A stretch of DNA of 64,000 bases from Bin5 sp009843665. GTDB lineage: Bacteria > Chloroflexota > Anaerolineae > Caldilineales > Caldilineaceae. The stretch spans positions 806,001 to 870,000 of the forward strand of contig OZ244818.1 in NCBI GenBank assembly GCA_965220285.1. The letters are read 5' to 3'. The position numbers were made by a program, and so were the translations under genes. The notes under the pieces are model-generated. The model had not been told where the DNA came from. It saw only the letters and a list, made by a program, of their open reading frames with translations, and did not search any database. Shown here one piece after another: positions 54,821 through 64,000 of this stretch. Every line of letters starts with the position of its first letter. The first letter of the stretch is position 1.

Positions 54821-56410
54821 TCAAAGGTCTATGCGGCGCTTGAAGAGCCATGTTCCCAGGAAAAAGAGAGCAATGCCCTGGCAGAACAGGACAAGGATAT
54901 TGAGTGAGACATCGGGCTGGGAGAGTGAAAGATCGACATAGGCATCCACGCCCCAGTAGATCAGTGAAAATCTGGCGGCCTGCTCAGGAAGGGCGAAGCC
55001 GAAGGCGCCTCCCAATACGGCGAGGCTGATGTTGATCATGGGCCCAAAGAGCTGGACCTGCTCGGGCGTTTTGGCCAGACCCACAACAAAGACGCCGAGG
55101 CCCGAAACGCATAGAGCCAGTGCCACGGTCACCGCCAGAAGAGCGGCAATGTCGGTACCCCAAATGAATGTAGGGGCGCCGAGAACAGCAGAAGCGATAA
55201 GGGTCAGCGCTGCCATGAGAATGAGTATCTGCAGGAAGACGACGGCCAGGTTCCCAATCAACTTGCCCGCGAGCAGATAGACGCGCGGGGTAGGCGAAAC
55301 GATCAGTCTTTGCAGCGTCCAGTACTTGCGCTCTTCATAGATGGAATTCATGCCGAATACGCCGGTGAAGAGCGCAAAGAAGACGGCCTGGGCTGCGCCT
55401 ATCGGAACGATAATGCGGGCAAATGGGGGGGCCTCCTGCAGGGCCTCCAGCGGCTGTTGGGCGGCGGTGACGTTATTGGCGCCGGGCGCGATCAGGCAAC
55501 CTAGCGGGTCGAGTGTTGTTGCGTCCAAGCCTTGCAATGCGGCCGCTGTTGCAGGCAGGTTAACGGCGCTGAGATCGATGTCGCCGGCTGCAAAACTGTC
55601 CAGCATTGTATTGACGGACGTTTCCAGGGTGGCGCTGAGCGCGACGTTGACGCGCTCAAACTGATTGACGATTCCCGTCACAATGCTGTGGAGAATGCGG
55701 GAAGAGACCGGGCGCCCATTGTTGGCATACACCTCGACGGAACCGGTTTCGTCAACGGGTTGGGTGTAGAGTCTGCCGCCCTCATCGAAGGCGAATTGTG
55801 GGACCATGCGCCGGCTGAAGCCAGGGGGGATGATGACCGCGGCTGCGAATTCACCGCTGTCGACGGCGGCGCGCGCTTGTTCTGCATCTTGAACCGCGGT
55901 TGCGTCAAGCAGATCGCTCAAAGACCCTTCAGCAGCGAGACTTGCCGCGCCGGGATCTTCCGATGGATCCAGGAGAGTACATTCAAACTGCGCGACGTCG
56001 AATTCAGCTCCTCCGAATGTAGCTGTGCCGGTGATCGGTTGAGAGAGCAATATGCCGGCCAATATGTCGCCAAAGTTGAACTCAGAGCCGTTTTGCAGTA
56101 GCGGATTCTGGCCAATGGCGGACAGGTTTGGAGGAAGCCCGAAATCTTCGAGATCGAAGGGAAAGGCATCCAGGTTCGCAAACTGGTCCGGCAGGTCTAT
56201 GGTCTCTTGCAGGTCGACACCTTCGTCGTGGTTGACAACGGCGACCGGGATGGCGGCGAAGTCAGGAACGTCGGATTCGCCGATGCCGCCGAAGGCCAGC
56301 CCGATGATGGTGGACAGCACCAGCGGCGTTGCGAACATGAGGAGGACCAAGTTGCGGTCGCGAAAGACGGTGTAGATTTCTTTCGAGGTGATTGCGAGAA
56401 TCTTGCGCAT
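54821..56410 (-). CDS. ABC-2 type transporter permease 1
   Basis: 529 residues with the same topology as permease 2 but a longer extracytoplasmic domain (about 45-320) containing Leu/Asp-rich segments. The shared motif YEERKYWTLQRLIVSPTPRVYLLAGKL precedes the membrane block. Together with permease 2 it probably forms a heterodimeric channel. It starts 103 bp after the ATPase stop, consistent with one operon. Confidence 0.88.
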   Translation of the reverse strand: MRKILAITSKEIYTVFRDRNLVLLMFATPLVLSTIIGLAFGGIGESDVPDFAAIPVAVVNHDEGVDLQETIDLPDQFANLDAFPFDLEDFGLPPNLSAIGQNPLLQNGSEFNFGDILAGILLSQPITGTATFGGAEFDVAQFECTLLDPSEDPGAASLAAEGSLSDLLDATAVQDAEQARAAVDSGEFAAAVIIPPGFSRRMVPQFAFDEGGRLYTQPVDETGSVEVYANNGRPVSSRILHSIVTGIVNQFERVNVALSATLETSVNTMLDSFAAGDIDLSAVNLPATAAALQGLDATTLDPLGCLIAPGANNVTAAQQPLEALQEAPPFARIIVPIGAAQAVFFALFTGVFGMNSIYEERKYWTLQRLIVSPTPRVYLLAGKLIGNLAVVFLQILILMAALTLIASAVLGAPTFIWGTDIAALLAVTVALALCVSGLGVFVVGLAKTPEQVQLFGPMINISLAVLGGAFGFALPEQAARFSLIYWGVDAYVDLSLSQPDVSLNILVLFCQGIALFFLGTWLFKRRIDL

Positions 56411-56513
56411 CTTTCAGGGCGGTCCGCGGAGGATAGTGTGAGGAGTCAACAGGCGGTCAAAATGCGGGCGTCAGGCGGCCGCGGTTGGTCCCCTGGGGCG
56501 AAGGACACGGGCG

Positions 56514-57518
<1,005 letters not shown>

Positions 57519-57702
57519 TGCGTTGTCTCTACTGTACATACGGCTGCGGGCTGCGAAAGTTTCGGCGATGGACGCGTTCAGAGCGAGGCGGCGCCAGAGG
57601 AGAATACCATTGACCGTGAACTTGATGTCAAATCTGAACGTCTCTGTTGTAGTGGCCGGTGGGGAGGCGACATTTGGACCATGTTCGCTGTGCTGCACAG
57701 GG

Positions 57703-57732
57703 AGTAAGGGATGGCCGAAGGCCCGACCGCCC
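57703..57732. repeat. Fragment of the dispersed element core
   Basis: AAGGGATGGCCGAAGGCCCG followed by ACCGCCC is a slightly decayed copy of the GGGCC-GAATA-GGCCC-GACCGCCC segment found in copies 1-4. Its GC-hairpin and heptamer tail are missing. Confidence 0.65.
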
Positions 57733-57865
57733 AAAAATGCGAGGAGAGAGTGAAGAGGAGTGAGAAGAGAGAGGACGGCGCGGGCCTCAAAGGCTTACGG
57801 TAAATGGACTGTGCGGGGCGGTTGCGGAGGGAGTAGGAACTAGGCAAAATATGCGCGGCTATTTT

Positions 57866-57894
57866 TTGCTTCCTGGTTGGAAGGGAAGTACAAT
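57866..57894 (+). promoter_or_regulatory. Possible thrC promoter
   Basis: TTGCTT, 17-nt spacer, TACAAT; ~115 bp before the thrC start. The -35 is weak. The rest of 57519-58009 holds the repeat fragment and no gene. Confidence 0.35.
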
Positions 57895-58009
57895 TGTGCA
57901 GGCAGCCGGCTCCCCTGTGCCGCTGCCTCTTTCCATATGTCGATAAGTGACAGCGCATGATGTTCTCCAAGCTTGCGTCGGCCGGCATCCACCTACCGGA
58001 CATGAAGAG

Positions 58010-59188
58010 ATGACAGTTACCTGTTCGACACTCACACATCTTTCGTGCGGTCGATGTGGTGAGACGTACGATGCAGAACAGTTGATGAATCTGTGCCCGG
58101 CGTGCGGGAAGCCGCTGCTGGCGCGTTACGATCTTGGGCAAGCGGCGAAGACGCTGACGCGCGAATCTTTGCGGGAGCGTGAGTCTACGCTGTGGCGATA
58201 TGAAGAGGTGCTCCCCATTCGGACGCGGGCGGCGCAGCTCAAGTTGGGGGAAGGGTGGACGCCGCTGGTGTGCGCGCGTGCGCTGGGCGATGAAATCGGT
58301 TGCCCCGATACGCTGATCAAAGATGAGTCGCTCAACCCGACCGGCAGCTTCAAAGCGAGGGGGCTGGTGATGGCTGTGGGCCGTGCGTACGAGTTGGGCG
58401 CGGGGGATTTGGCGATTCCGAGTGCGGGAAATGCTGCGGGCGCGATGAGCGCGTATGCCGCCAAGGCGGGGTTGCCCGCCCACGTTTACATGCCGGTGGA
58501 TGTGCCGGCGGCCTTTCGCGTCGAGTGCAGCAATCTGGGGGCGGAGGTAACGCTGGTGGACGGCTTGATCACCGACTGCGGGGTGAAGGTACGGGAAAAG
58601 GTCGAAGAGAACGGCTGGTTTGACGTCAGTACGCTGAAGGAGCCCTACCGGATTGAAGGCAAAAAGACGATGGGCTACGAGGTCGTCGAGCAGCTGGGCT
58701 GGCGCATGCCCGACGTGATCATTTACCCGACGGGCGGCGGTACGGGCCTGGTGGGCATGTGGAAGGCATTCGACGAGATGGAGGCGTTGGGCCTGGTCGG
58801 AAGCGAACGGCCGCGCATGGTCAGCGTCCAGAGCAACGGGTGCGCGCCGATGGTGCGCGCCTTTGAGCAGGGGGACGAGTTTGCCGAGGCCTGGGAGGGC
58901 GCGACGACGGTTGCCGACGGCTTGCGCGTTCCTGCAGCGGTGGGAGACTTTCTGATACTCACGGCGGTGCGGGAAAGCGGCGGCGTTGCCATTGCGGTCA
59001 GCGACGAAGAGATGTTGAGCAGCGCCAAGCAGATGGGACGGCATACGGGCGTTTTCCCGGCCCCTGAGGGTGCTGCTACACTGGCCGGTCAGAAGCAGTT
59101 GCTGGAGTCAGGCTGGCTTGGGGGCGACGAAACGGTAGTCCTGTTCAATACGGGCAGCGGGTTGAAATATGCCCATTTATGGTCATAA
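58010..59188 (+). CDS. thrC: Threonine synthase
   Basis: ATG 58010 is chosen because it starts just before the zinc-ribbon; the upstream ATG at 57947 adds an unlikely leader. 392 residues. The N-terminal Zn-ribbon has Cys13, Cys16, Cys29 and Cys32. PLP lysine is Lys115 in NPTGSFKARG. PSAGNAAGAMSAYAAKAG and PTGGGTGLVGMWKA complete the fold-type II signature. It converts O-phosphohomoserine to threonine. The rubredoxin-like ribbon marks the Chloroflexi/archaeal-type subgroup. Confidence 0.92.
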   Translation: MTVTCSTLTHLSCGRCGETYDAEQLMNLCPACGKPLLARYDLGQAAKTLTRESLRERESTLWRYEEVLPIRTRAAQLKLGEGWTPLVCARALGDEIGCPDTLIKDESLNPTGSFKARGLVMAVGRAYELGAGDLAIPSAGNAAGAMSAYAAKAGLPAHVYMPVDVPAAFRVECSNLGAEVTLVDGLITDCGVKVREKVEENGWFDVSTLKEPYRIEGKKTMGYEVVEQLGWRMPDVIIYPTGGGTGLVGMWKAFDEMEALGLVGSERPRMVSVQSNGCAPMVRAFEQGDEFAEAWEGATTVADGLRVPAAVGDFLILTAVRESGGVAIAVSDEEMLSSAKQMGRHTGVFPAPEGAATLAGQKQLLESGWLGGDETVVLFNTGSGLKYAHLWS

Positions 59189-59266
59189 TCCTTACTGTGA
59201 TGGACTTGAGAGAGTGACGATCCGGACCAAAAGCCAGAGCACAAGGAAGATAATCGAGGTGCAAAG

Positions 59267-60895
59267 TTGGAACGCATAAAGAACTACAGGGCCGCGGTCG
59301 CCGGCCCGGAAGAGACTCACGAGAGCCTGAGCGACGGCATCAACAGTATCGCCGATTTGCTGGCGCCGACTCTTGGCCCGGTCGGCGGACACGTCGTGCA
59401 TGAGCGGGACGGCACGCGCGGGCCGGAGCTGTTGGACGACGCGGCCACAGCAGTCCGCCGCATACTCAGCCTGGGCGACCCGAAGGTGGACGTCGGCGCG
59501 ATGCTGATGCGTCACATTGTGTGGCGGATCGCGGGGAAGGTGGGGGACGGCGGTACGGCCACGGCCCTGCTGACCAGGGAGATCTACCGGCAGGCCTTGA
59601 AGATGATGACGGCCGGAATCGGATACCGGGAGCTGGAGATCGGCCTGCAGGCTGCAACGAGGGCCATATGCGAGGAGCTGTCCGAGCTGGCGACGCCGGT
59701 CGAAACAGAGGACGACCTTGCGGTGGTGGCACTGACGGTTGTGAAAGACCGTGATCTGGCGTCGACGATTGGCGAACTGAGCTATCTGCTGGGACCGGAC
59801 GCGCGCGTCTCGGTCGAGAAGTTTGTCGCTCCCTACCTGGCACGTGAGTACCATGCCGGGGCCAACTACAAAGCCGAAATCGCCAGTATGCACCTCTATA
59901 CCGACCCGATTCGCAAATGGGCCATTTACGGAGATTCCACCATTGCCCTGGTTGATGACACGCTGTCGGAGGCTGCCGAGGCGGTAGCGTTGATCGAGCT
60001 GGCGATGAAGATGGGGAAGAAATCTCTTGTCATTATTGCCTCCCATATCAAGGAGGAGGCGCTGCACGTGATGGTGCGCAACCAGACCGAGGAGAAGAAG
60101 AAGCTATCGATTCTCGGCATTCAGTTGAAGGAGATCGGCGACCCGCGGCGGATGGCATTCCAGGACCTGACGACGCTGACGGGAGCCAACATATTGGGCC
60201 GCAACTATTACGCGTACGCGGCCAACGCCAAAGAGGAAGACCTGGGCGAGGCGATGCGTGTGCAGGTTGACCGCAAGATGATGCAGTTACAGCCATTTCA
60301 GAGCCGTATTGCGGAGATGCAGGAGACGGTTGAGCAGCTGCGGGCGCGGCTGGAGGGCATGCGGGTGGATGATGATGAGCGCGATGACATCATCAACCGT
60401 TTGGCTGCTCTGACAGGAGGCATGGGTGTCCTGAAGGTGGGCACCAACCTCAAGCATGAGCGCGATATTGTATCGGCGCTGTCGGAACGGGCGCTGACTG
60501 CCACCTCGCTGGCTCACAGAACGGGTGTCGTGCCGGGAGGCGGCGCGGCGTTTGTCCATGCGCGCAGTGCGCTGGACAAACTGGAGATGGACGGCGATGA
60601 GAACGTTGGCGTCAAGGTGCTGCGCGATGCCCTGGACGCGCCATTCCTGCAGATTGTCCAGAATGCGGGCATCGAATCTCCTTCGGTGGCGGCGCTTCGC
60701 CTGGAAGAGGCTGGACCTTCCCACACGTATGATGTTGTCAAGCAGGAGCTTGTCAATGCCCAGGAAACAGGCCTGGTGGATGTCACGGGCGTGCAGACTG
60801 CGGTGCTGGAAACGGCGGTCAGCGGGGCGTTAATGGCCTTGGGCACCAACACGATCGTATTCCACAAGGAACCAACTGAAAGCATGGAACCGTAA
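59267..60895 (+). CDS. Divergent GroEL-like (Cpn60) chaperonin paralogue
   Basis: TTG start with GAGGTG 5 nt upstream. 542 residues aligned end to end with GroEL landmarks: LAPTLGPVGGHVV, ELLDDAATAVRRI, VGDGGTATALLT (Asp94 in place of GroEL Asp87), GGMGVLKVGTNLKHERD and GVVPGGGAAFVHA. The GroEL position Asp398, which activates water for ATP hydrolysis, aligns with Arg408 in SERALTATS. The C-terminal GGM tail is absent. It is probably not a bona fide folding machine with normal ATP turnover. The adjacent propeller gene is only 3 bp downstream. No groES is nearby. Confidence 0.82.
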   Translation: MERIKNYRAAVAGPEETHESLSDGINSIADLLAPTLGPVGGHVVHERDGTRGPELLDDAATAVRRILSLGDPKVDVGAMLMRHIVWRIAGKVGDGGTATALLTREIYRQALKMMTAGIGYRELEIGLQAATRAICEELSELATPVETEDDLAVVALTVVKDRDLASTIGELSYLLGPDARVSVEKFVAPYLAREYHAGANYKAEIASMHLYTDPIRKWAIYGDSTIALVDDTLSEAAEAVALIELAMKMGKKSLVIIASHIKEEALHVMVRNQTEEKKKLSILGIQLKEIGDPRRMAFQDLTTLTGANILGRNYYAYAANAKEEDLGEAMRVQVDRKMMQLQPFQSRIAEMQETVEQLRARLEGMRVDDDERDDIINRLAALTGGMGVLKVGTNLKHERDIVSALSERALTATSLAHRTGVVPGGGAAFVHARSALDKLEMDGDENVGVKVLRDALDAPFLQIVQNAGIESPSVAALRLEEAGPSHTYDVVKQELVNAQETGLVDVTGVQTAVLETAVSGALMALGTNTIVFHKEPTESMEP

Positions 60896-60898
60896 ACG

Positions 60899-61801
60899 AT
60901 GTCGATCATTCTCTCCCTTTCAGAACATGAAGGAAGCATTTGGGCTGCCGGCCCCTACGGTCTGTTTGCCGTTGGGGAGGCGGAGTTAACTCCCACACCG
61001 CAGCCGCAGGAGAGGTTGACTGCGGCCTGTAGCCTGGGGGACCGGATATTTACAGGCGGCGCGCCTTTTGGTGTGGCCTATCTTCTGGATACAGCGGAAC
61101 AGTGGCAGGCGGCCTGGCAGGAGGGCGCGGAATCGGCAGTGCTCACTTTTGCTTCGGCGCCGGACTACGACGATTCGGGCGTGATCCTGGCCGGCAGCGA
61201 GGGTGACGGCGTGCTGCGCAGCCGCGATCGGGGTCTGCGCTGGATGCCCAGTAATTTCGGGCTGCGGAACCTTACGGTTTTGACGCTGGCCTGGGCGCCG
61301 CCGATGAAGGATGACGCGTGGCCGCGCTGGCAGGTGGTTTTTGCGGGAACGGAGGAAGGCATCTACCGTTCGCCGAATGCGGGGCTGGGATGGAAGCGCA
61401 GCGAATCGGCCGATGCGGCCTACCAAACTGTCGCGGTTGCGCCAGACGTACATTGCGGCGGGGTGGTTCTGGCAGGTACCGAGGAAGGCGGACTCTGGCG
61501 TTCGACGGATGGGGGCCGGACTTTTGCCGGCGTGGAAGACGCGCCGGAGCAGGTGAACTCGCTGCTTGCTCTGTCTAACGGGTCGGAGGGCGGCAGTTCA
61601 GCCAGGTGGCTGTTGAGCGACGACACGCAGTTGTGGAGTTCGCAGGACGGTTCGACCTGGTGGCAGGTTGAAGGCAGCACGCCGGCGCTTTGCATGCTGG
61701 AGGTGGACGGCAGCGTCTACGTTGGCGGCGAAAATGGCGTCACGGTGCTCGATAGCGCCAGTTTGCAGGTTGAACGGCAGTTGCAGATTCCGCCGATGTA
61801 A
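60899..61801 (+). CDS. BNR/Asp-box beta-propeller protein
   Basis: 300 residues, no signal peptide, so cytoplasmic. At least four Asp-box-like turns are visible: VLRSRDRGLRWMPS, IYRSPNAGLGWKRS, LWRSTDGGRTF and LWSSQDGSTWWQV. Each is followed by a GG-x-V-x-L-A-G-T/S strand, giving a six- or seven-bladed propeller. Such folds occur in sialidases and in photosystem II assembly factor YCF48-like scaffolds. The ATG is 3 bp after the chaperonin stop, so the two are co-translated and may act together; function unknown. Confidence 0.75.
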   Translation: MSIILSLSEHEGSIWAAGPYGLFAVGEAELTPTPQPQERLTAACSLGDRIFTGGAPFGVAYLLDTAEQWQAAWQEGAESAVLTFASAPDYDDSGVILAGSEGDGVLRSRDRGLRWMPSNFGLRNLTVLTLAWAPPMKDDAWPRWQVVFAGTEEGIYRSPNAGLGWKRSESADAAYQTVAVAPDVHCGGVVLAGTEEGGLWRSTDGGRTFAGVEDAPEQVNSLLALSNGSEGGSSARWLLSDDTQLWSSQDGSTWWQVEGSTPALCMLEVDGSVYVGGENGVTVLDSASLQVERQLQIPPM

Positions 61802-61825
61802 TCGATTCCTGGCGCAGTTTGTAAG

Positions 61826-61888
61826 TCCCGCCGACCTGAAATGCCGCCCCATCGGAGGGGAACTGGCGTGTAAGGCGGCGGGATTTTT
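61826..61888 (+). terminator. Terminator after the propeller gene
   Basis: TCCCGCCG pairs with CGGCGGGA across a 42-nt loop, followed by TTTTT. The long loop makes it less certain than the 8020 terminator. Confidence 0.5.
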
Positions 61889-61990
61889 GCACCTGGGCGT
61901 TCTCATTCACGTTGCTGCCGAGCGATGGCAGCGGCACGCCAGGTCGATACGCGTCTGCATTCAGGTCGCGCAGCCGTGAGGTAACGACCA

Positions 61991-62311
61991 AGCCATGTTC
62001 TGGGTGTACTGTGTGAGCGATCTGCCTGGGGGGAATGTACCGTCAGTGTTTCTGTAGCGGGCTCTCGATGGTCATGGCGGTGAACGTTGGGCATATATGG
62101 GAGCTGCCTTGCCTGCGCTGGCACATACTCGGGACCTGCGAAGACGCGGGGGGAAGCACGGGCCGCCGCGGGTGGACAACGTCACATTGCCTCAATCTCA
62201 CTGCGGCGCGAGGTTTAGCCGGGGGCGTTGCGGGGGCGGAGCCCCCGCACAAGGGAGGGCCGAATAGGCCCGACCGCCCAACTGCAGTGGTCAGTAGTCA
62301 GTAGTCGGTGA
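61991..62311. repeat. Dispersed element, copy 4 (full-length, ~320 bp)
   Basis: Collinear with copy 3, with shared blocks GGGGGGAATGTACCGTCAG, GGGCATATATGGGAG and CTGGCACATACT, the GC-rich core (62221-62286) and the terminal GTGGTCA-like units. Further downstream, GCGCCGT/ACGGCGC (62409-62430) forms a hairpin before the dipeptidase gene; no gene lies in 61889-62485. Confidence 0.93.
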
Positions 62312-62485
62312 AAGCAGCAAATGAAGAAGGACAGGTGCGGAGAGGAGTGAGGGGTGAGCACTTCGCTCGCTTTTTCCGGCGCCGCGTACTGAATAAGGCT
62401 TAGTAGATGCGCCGTGTGCAGGTACGGCGCTCCTTTTCTGATTCCACTGCAGCAGTTTAATCAATCGCACTCTGCGGAGAACGCC

Positions 62486-63556
62486 ATGCTAATCATTGAC
62501 GCTCACCTCGACCTGGCAATGAACGCGCTGCAGGGCAACCGGGACCTGACGCGTTCTGTCTATACGATTCGCACGACAGAGCAGAAGAACAGCGGCAAGG
62601 GGCAGGGTTACGGTACGGTTGCCTTCCCGGAGATGCGACAGGGCCGCGTGGCGCTCAGTTTCGCCACCGCAATCGCGCGTTCGACGGGACGACCGGCCCC
62701 GAATATCGACTACGACCATCCCACGCAGGCCAGCGCGATGGCGCAGGGTCATCTGGCGTACTACCGGGGGCTGGAGGAGTTGGGAATCGTGCGGATCATC
62801 ACCAGCCGGGGCGAACTGGACGAGCACTGGGGTGAATGGACAGACTGGGAGGACGCTGGAGGTGACGAACCTCCGCTTGGCTTTGTGCTGTCGATGGAGG
62901 GGGCGGACCCGATTCTGACACCGGAGCACGTTGAATTCTGGTACGAGGCGGGGCTGCGGGCGATTGGGCCGTCTCACTACGGCCCCAACCGCTATGCGGG
63001 CGGCACGGGGACTGAACTCGGCCTGGGCGAGGACGGACCGGCGCTGCTGCGGGAGATGGAACGCCTGGGGATCATACTGGACCTGACGCACCTGTCGGAT
63101 GAGTCGTTCTGGCAGGCGCTGGAGATTTACAACGGCCCGGTGCTGGCCAGCCACAACAACTGCCGGGCTATCGTCCCGCACCAGCGACAGTTCAGCGATG
63201 AGCAGCTGCGGGCGATCATCGAGCGGGGCGGGGTAGTGGGCATGGCGATGGACGTGTGGATGATGTCGACGAAGTGGCGGGGCGGGCAGGCGTGGAACTA
63301 CGATATCATGCTGGAAGATATGGTGCCCCACATCGATCATATATGCGAACTGGCGGGCAATGCCAGCAACATCGCCATCGGGACCGATCTTGACGGCGGC
63401 TTCGGGCGCGAGCAGTCGCCTGCCGACCTGGATACGATTGCCGATCTGCAGCGGATTCCGGAGTTGTTGCGCGGCAACGGCTACGCGGAGGATGATATTG
63501 CGGCGATCTGTCATGGGAACTGGCTGCGGCTCTTGCGGGAGGCGTTAAAGGACTAG
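62486..63556 (+). CDS. Membrane dipeptidase (peptidase family M19)
   Basis: Start ATG 62486 (GGAGA upstream); an earlier ATG at 62414 adds a non-conserved leader. 356 residues. The metal-binding N-terminus reads IIDAHLDLA (His-x-Asp). The metal-bridging Glu lies in LSMEGADPI, and further ligands lie in LDLTHLSDESF and VLASHNNCRA. GTDLDGGFG closes the active site. The M19 fold hydrolyses dipeptides, including D-amino-acid-containing ones. No signal peptide or GPI-like tail, so cytoplasmic. Confidence 0.92.
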   Translation: MLIIDAHLDLAMNALQGNRDLTRSVYTIRTTEQKNSGKGQGYGTVAFPEMRQGRVALSFATAIARSTGRPAPNIDYDHPTQASAMAQGHLAYYRGLEELGIVRIITSRGELDEHWGEWTDWEDAGGDEPPLGFVLSMEGADPILTPEHVEFWYEAGLRAIGPSHYGPNRYAGGTGTELGLGEDGPALLREMERLGIILDLTHLSDESFWQALEIYNGPVLASHNNCRAIVPHQRQFSDEQLRAIIERGGVVGMAMDVWMMSTKWRGGQAWNYDIMLEDMVPHIDHICELAGNASNIAIGTDLDGGFGREQSPADLDTIADLQRIPELLRGNGYAEDDIAAICHGNWLRLLREALKD

Positions 63557-63559
63557 AGG

Positions 63560-64000
63560 ATGAAGGGCAGGAAATTGCCGGTCTTGATCCTGGCGGCGGC
63601 GTTAATCCTTGTGGCGTGCGGGACGTCCGGGGATGCAGGGAGCGGCCAGGCGGCGCGGGGCGAAGATCCGGTCGCGGAAGCTACACCAACTCCGACAGAG
63701 GTCAGTCTGCCGCAGGTCGAGGGGCCAGTGGAGGGGGCGGACGTTTCCAACACGCAGTTGGTGGCTCTGGGTGAGATTCTTTACGAGCAGTATTGCGCCT
63801 CCTGCCACGGGGCGGAGCTCGAAGGGGAGGCAAACTGGAAGGTGCGGGATGAGAATGGACTTTTGCCGGCCCCTCCGCACGATGAGACCGGTCACACCTG
63901 GCATCACCCCGACGAGCAGTTGTTTGAGATCACGAAGATTGGGACTGAGGCATACGTCGGCAGGGGATACCGGAGCAATATGATCGGGTTCGGCGATCAG
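63560..64000 (+). CDS. Cytochrome c lipoprotein (3' truncated by window edge)
   Basis: ATG 63560, 3 bp after the dipeptidase stop; the frame remains open to the last base (147 codons). Signal sequence with lipobox LVAC (Cys20), a Pro/Thr/Glu-rich linker (about 40-62), then a class I cytochrome c domain with CASCH (79-83). MIGFG near the truncated end may hold the Met ligand. It would be an extracytoplasmic, lipid-anchored electron carrier. Being cut off, its full length and any extra domain are unknown. Confidence 0.85.
   Translation, partial: MKGRKLPVLILAAALILVACGTSGDAGSGQAARGEDPVAEATPTPTEVSLPQVEGPVEGADVSNTQLVALGEILYEQYCASCHGAELEGEANWKVRDENGLLPAPPHDETGHTWHHPDEQLFEITKIGTEAYVGRGYRSNMIGFGDQ

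Noticed and set aside
57578..59044. 488-codon minus-strand frame across the thrC region
   Set aside because: It is antisense to threonine synthase, whose zinc-ribbon and PLP lysine are intact.

Overview
The window looks like a chromosomal segment of a GC-rich, free-living bacterium. My best guess is Chloroflexota, Caldilineales/Anaerolineae-like. This is inferred from the mix of gene families (fused glycyl-tRNA synthetase, Rex, M81 metallopeptidase, PhyH dioxygenase, enolase-superfamily sugar-acid enzymes), frequent GTG/TTG starts and the style of intergenic repeats; no rRNA or marker was available to prove it.

Layout. 1-2808: the tail of an MFS transporter, then a less GC-rich two-gene unit in which an SMC/OLD-like AAA ATPase overlaps a small protein with a D...ExK nuclease-like signature. 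This is the best candidate for an undescribed, possibly defensive, system. 2895-7979: plus-strand metabolic genes (Gfo/Idh/MocA oxidoreductase, GH32/43-like propeller protein, SDR, M81/MlrC peptidase) closed by a strong terminator. 8089-9945: tRNA-Arg(CCT), then ten copies of a 143-bp higher-order tandem repeat and a dispersed GC-rich element. 10229-14233: MoxR, DUF58 and DUF4129 operon. 14603-19005: information-processing genes rpsA, rpsU, infA, a Nudix hydrolase, rsmG and rex, with a consensus sigma-70 promoter before rpsA and a candidate Rex operator before rex. 19355-24190: SDR, PhyH dioxygenase, fused glyQS. 24253-34612: a sugar-acid block with three enolase-superfamily dehydratase/racemase-like genes (two a tandem pair), two tandem paralogous epimerases, a cytoplasmic-looking SBP5 protein, a wrecked dipeptide-transporter permease remnant, and KDPG aldolase overlapped by KDG kinase. 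34756-39377: envelope proteins with odd fusions (J-like/TM/SH3b; three LysM plus cytochrome c; ScyD-like propeller plus HbpS-like domain). 39476-45962: minus-strand sugar ABC importer with two TIM-barrel isomerases and an ACMSD-type amidohydrolase. 46616-52888: MoaB, a glycosidase-like lipoprotein, tRNA-Val(CAC), a K+ channel, enoyl-CoA hydratase, PurM and an orphan DUF433 protein. 53226-57518: hairpin tandem repeats and an ABC-2 exporter (one ATPase, two permeases). 58010-61801: threonine synthase, a GroEL-like chaperonin paralogue that appears to have lost its catalytic Asp, and a co-transcribed BNR-type propeller. 61991-64000: another dispersed repeat, an M19 dipeptidase, and the start of a cytochrome c lipoprotein.

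How the genes may work together (inference). Sugar acids would be dehydrated by the enolase-superfamily enzymes to 2-keto-3-deoxy acids, phosphorylated by the PfkB kinase and cleaved by the aldolase (Entner-Doudoroff-like). The oxidoreductases, epimerases, isomerases and ABC importer would feed this. The LysM-cytochrome, ScyD-HbpS and terminal cytochrome genes point to an elaborate extracytoplasmic redox layer.

No transposase, integrase, phage structural gene or CRISPR array was found. The mobile-looking content is non-coding: a four-copy dispersed element with a fifth fragment, two families of hairpin tandem repeats, GTGGTCA-type heptamer arrays and CGCGAAGG-type repeats.
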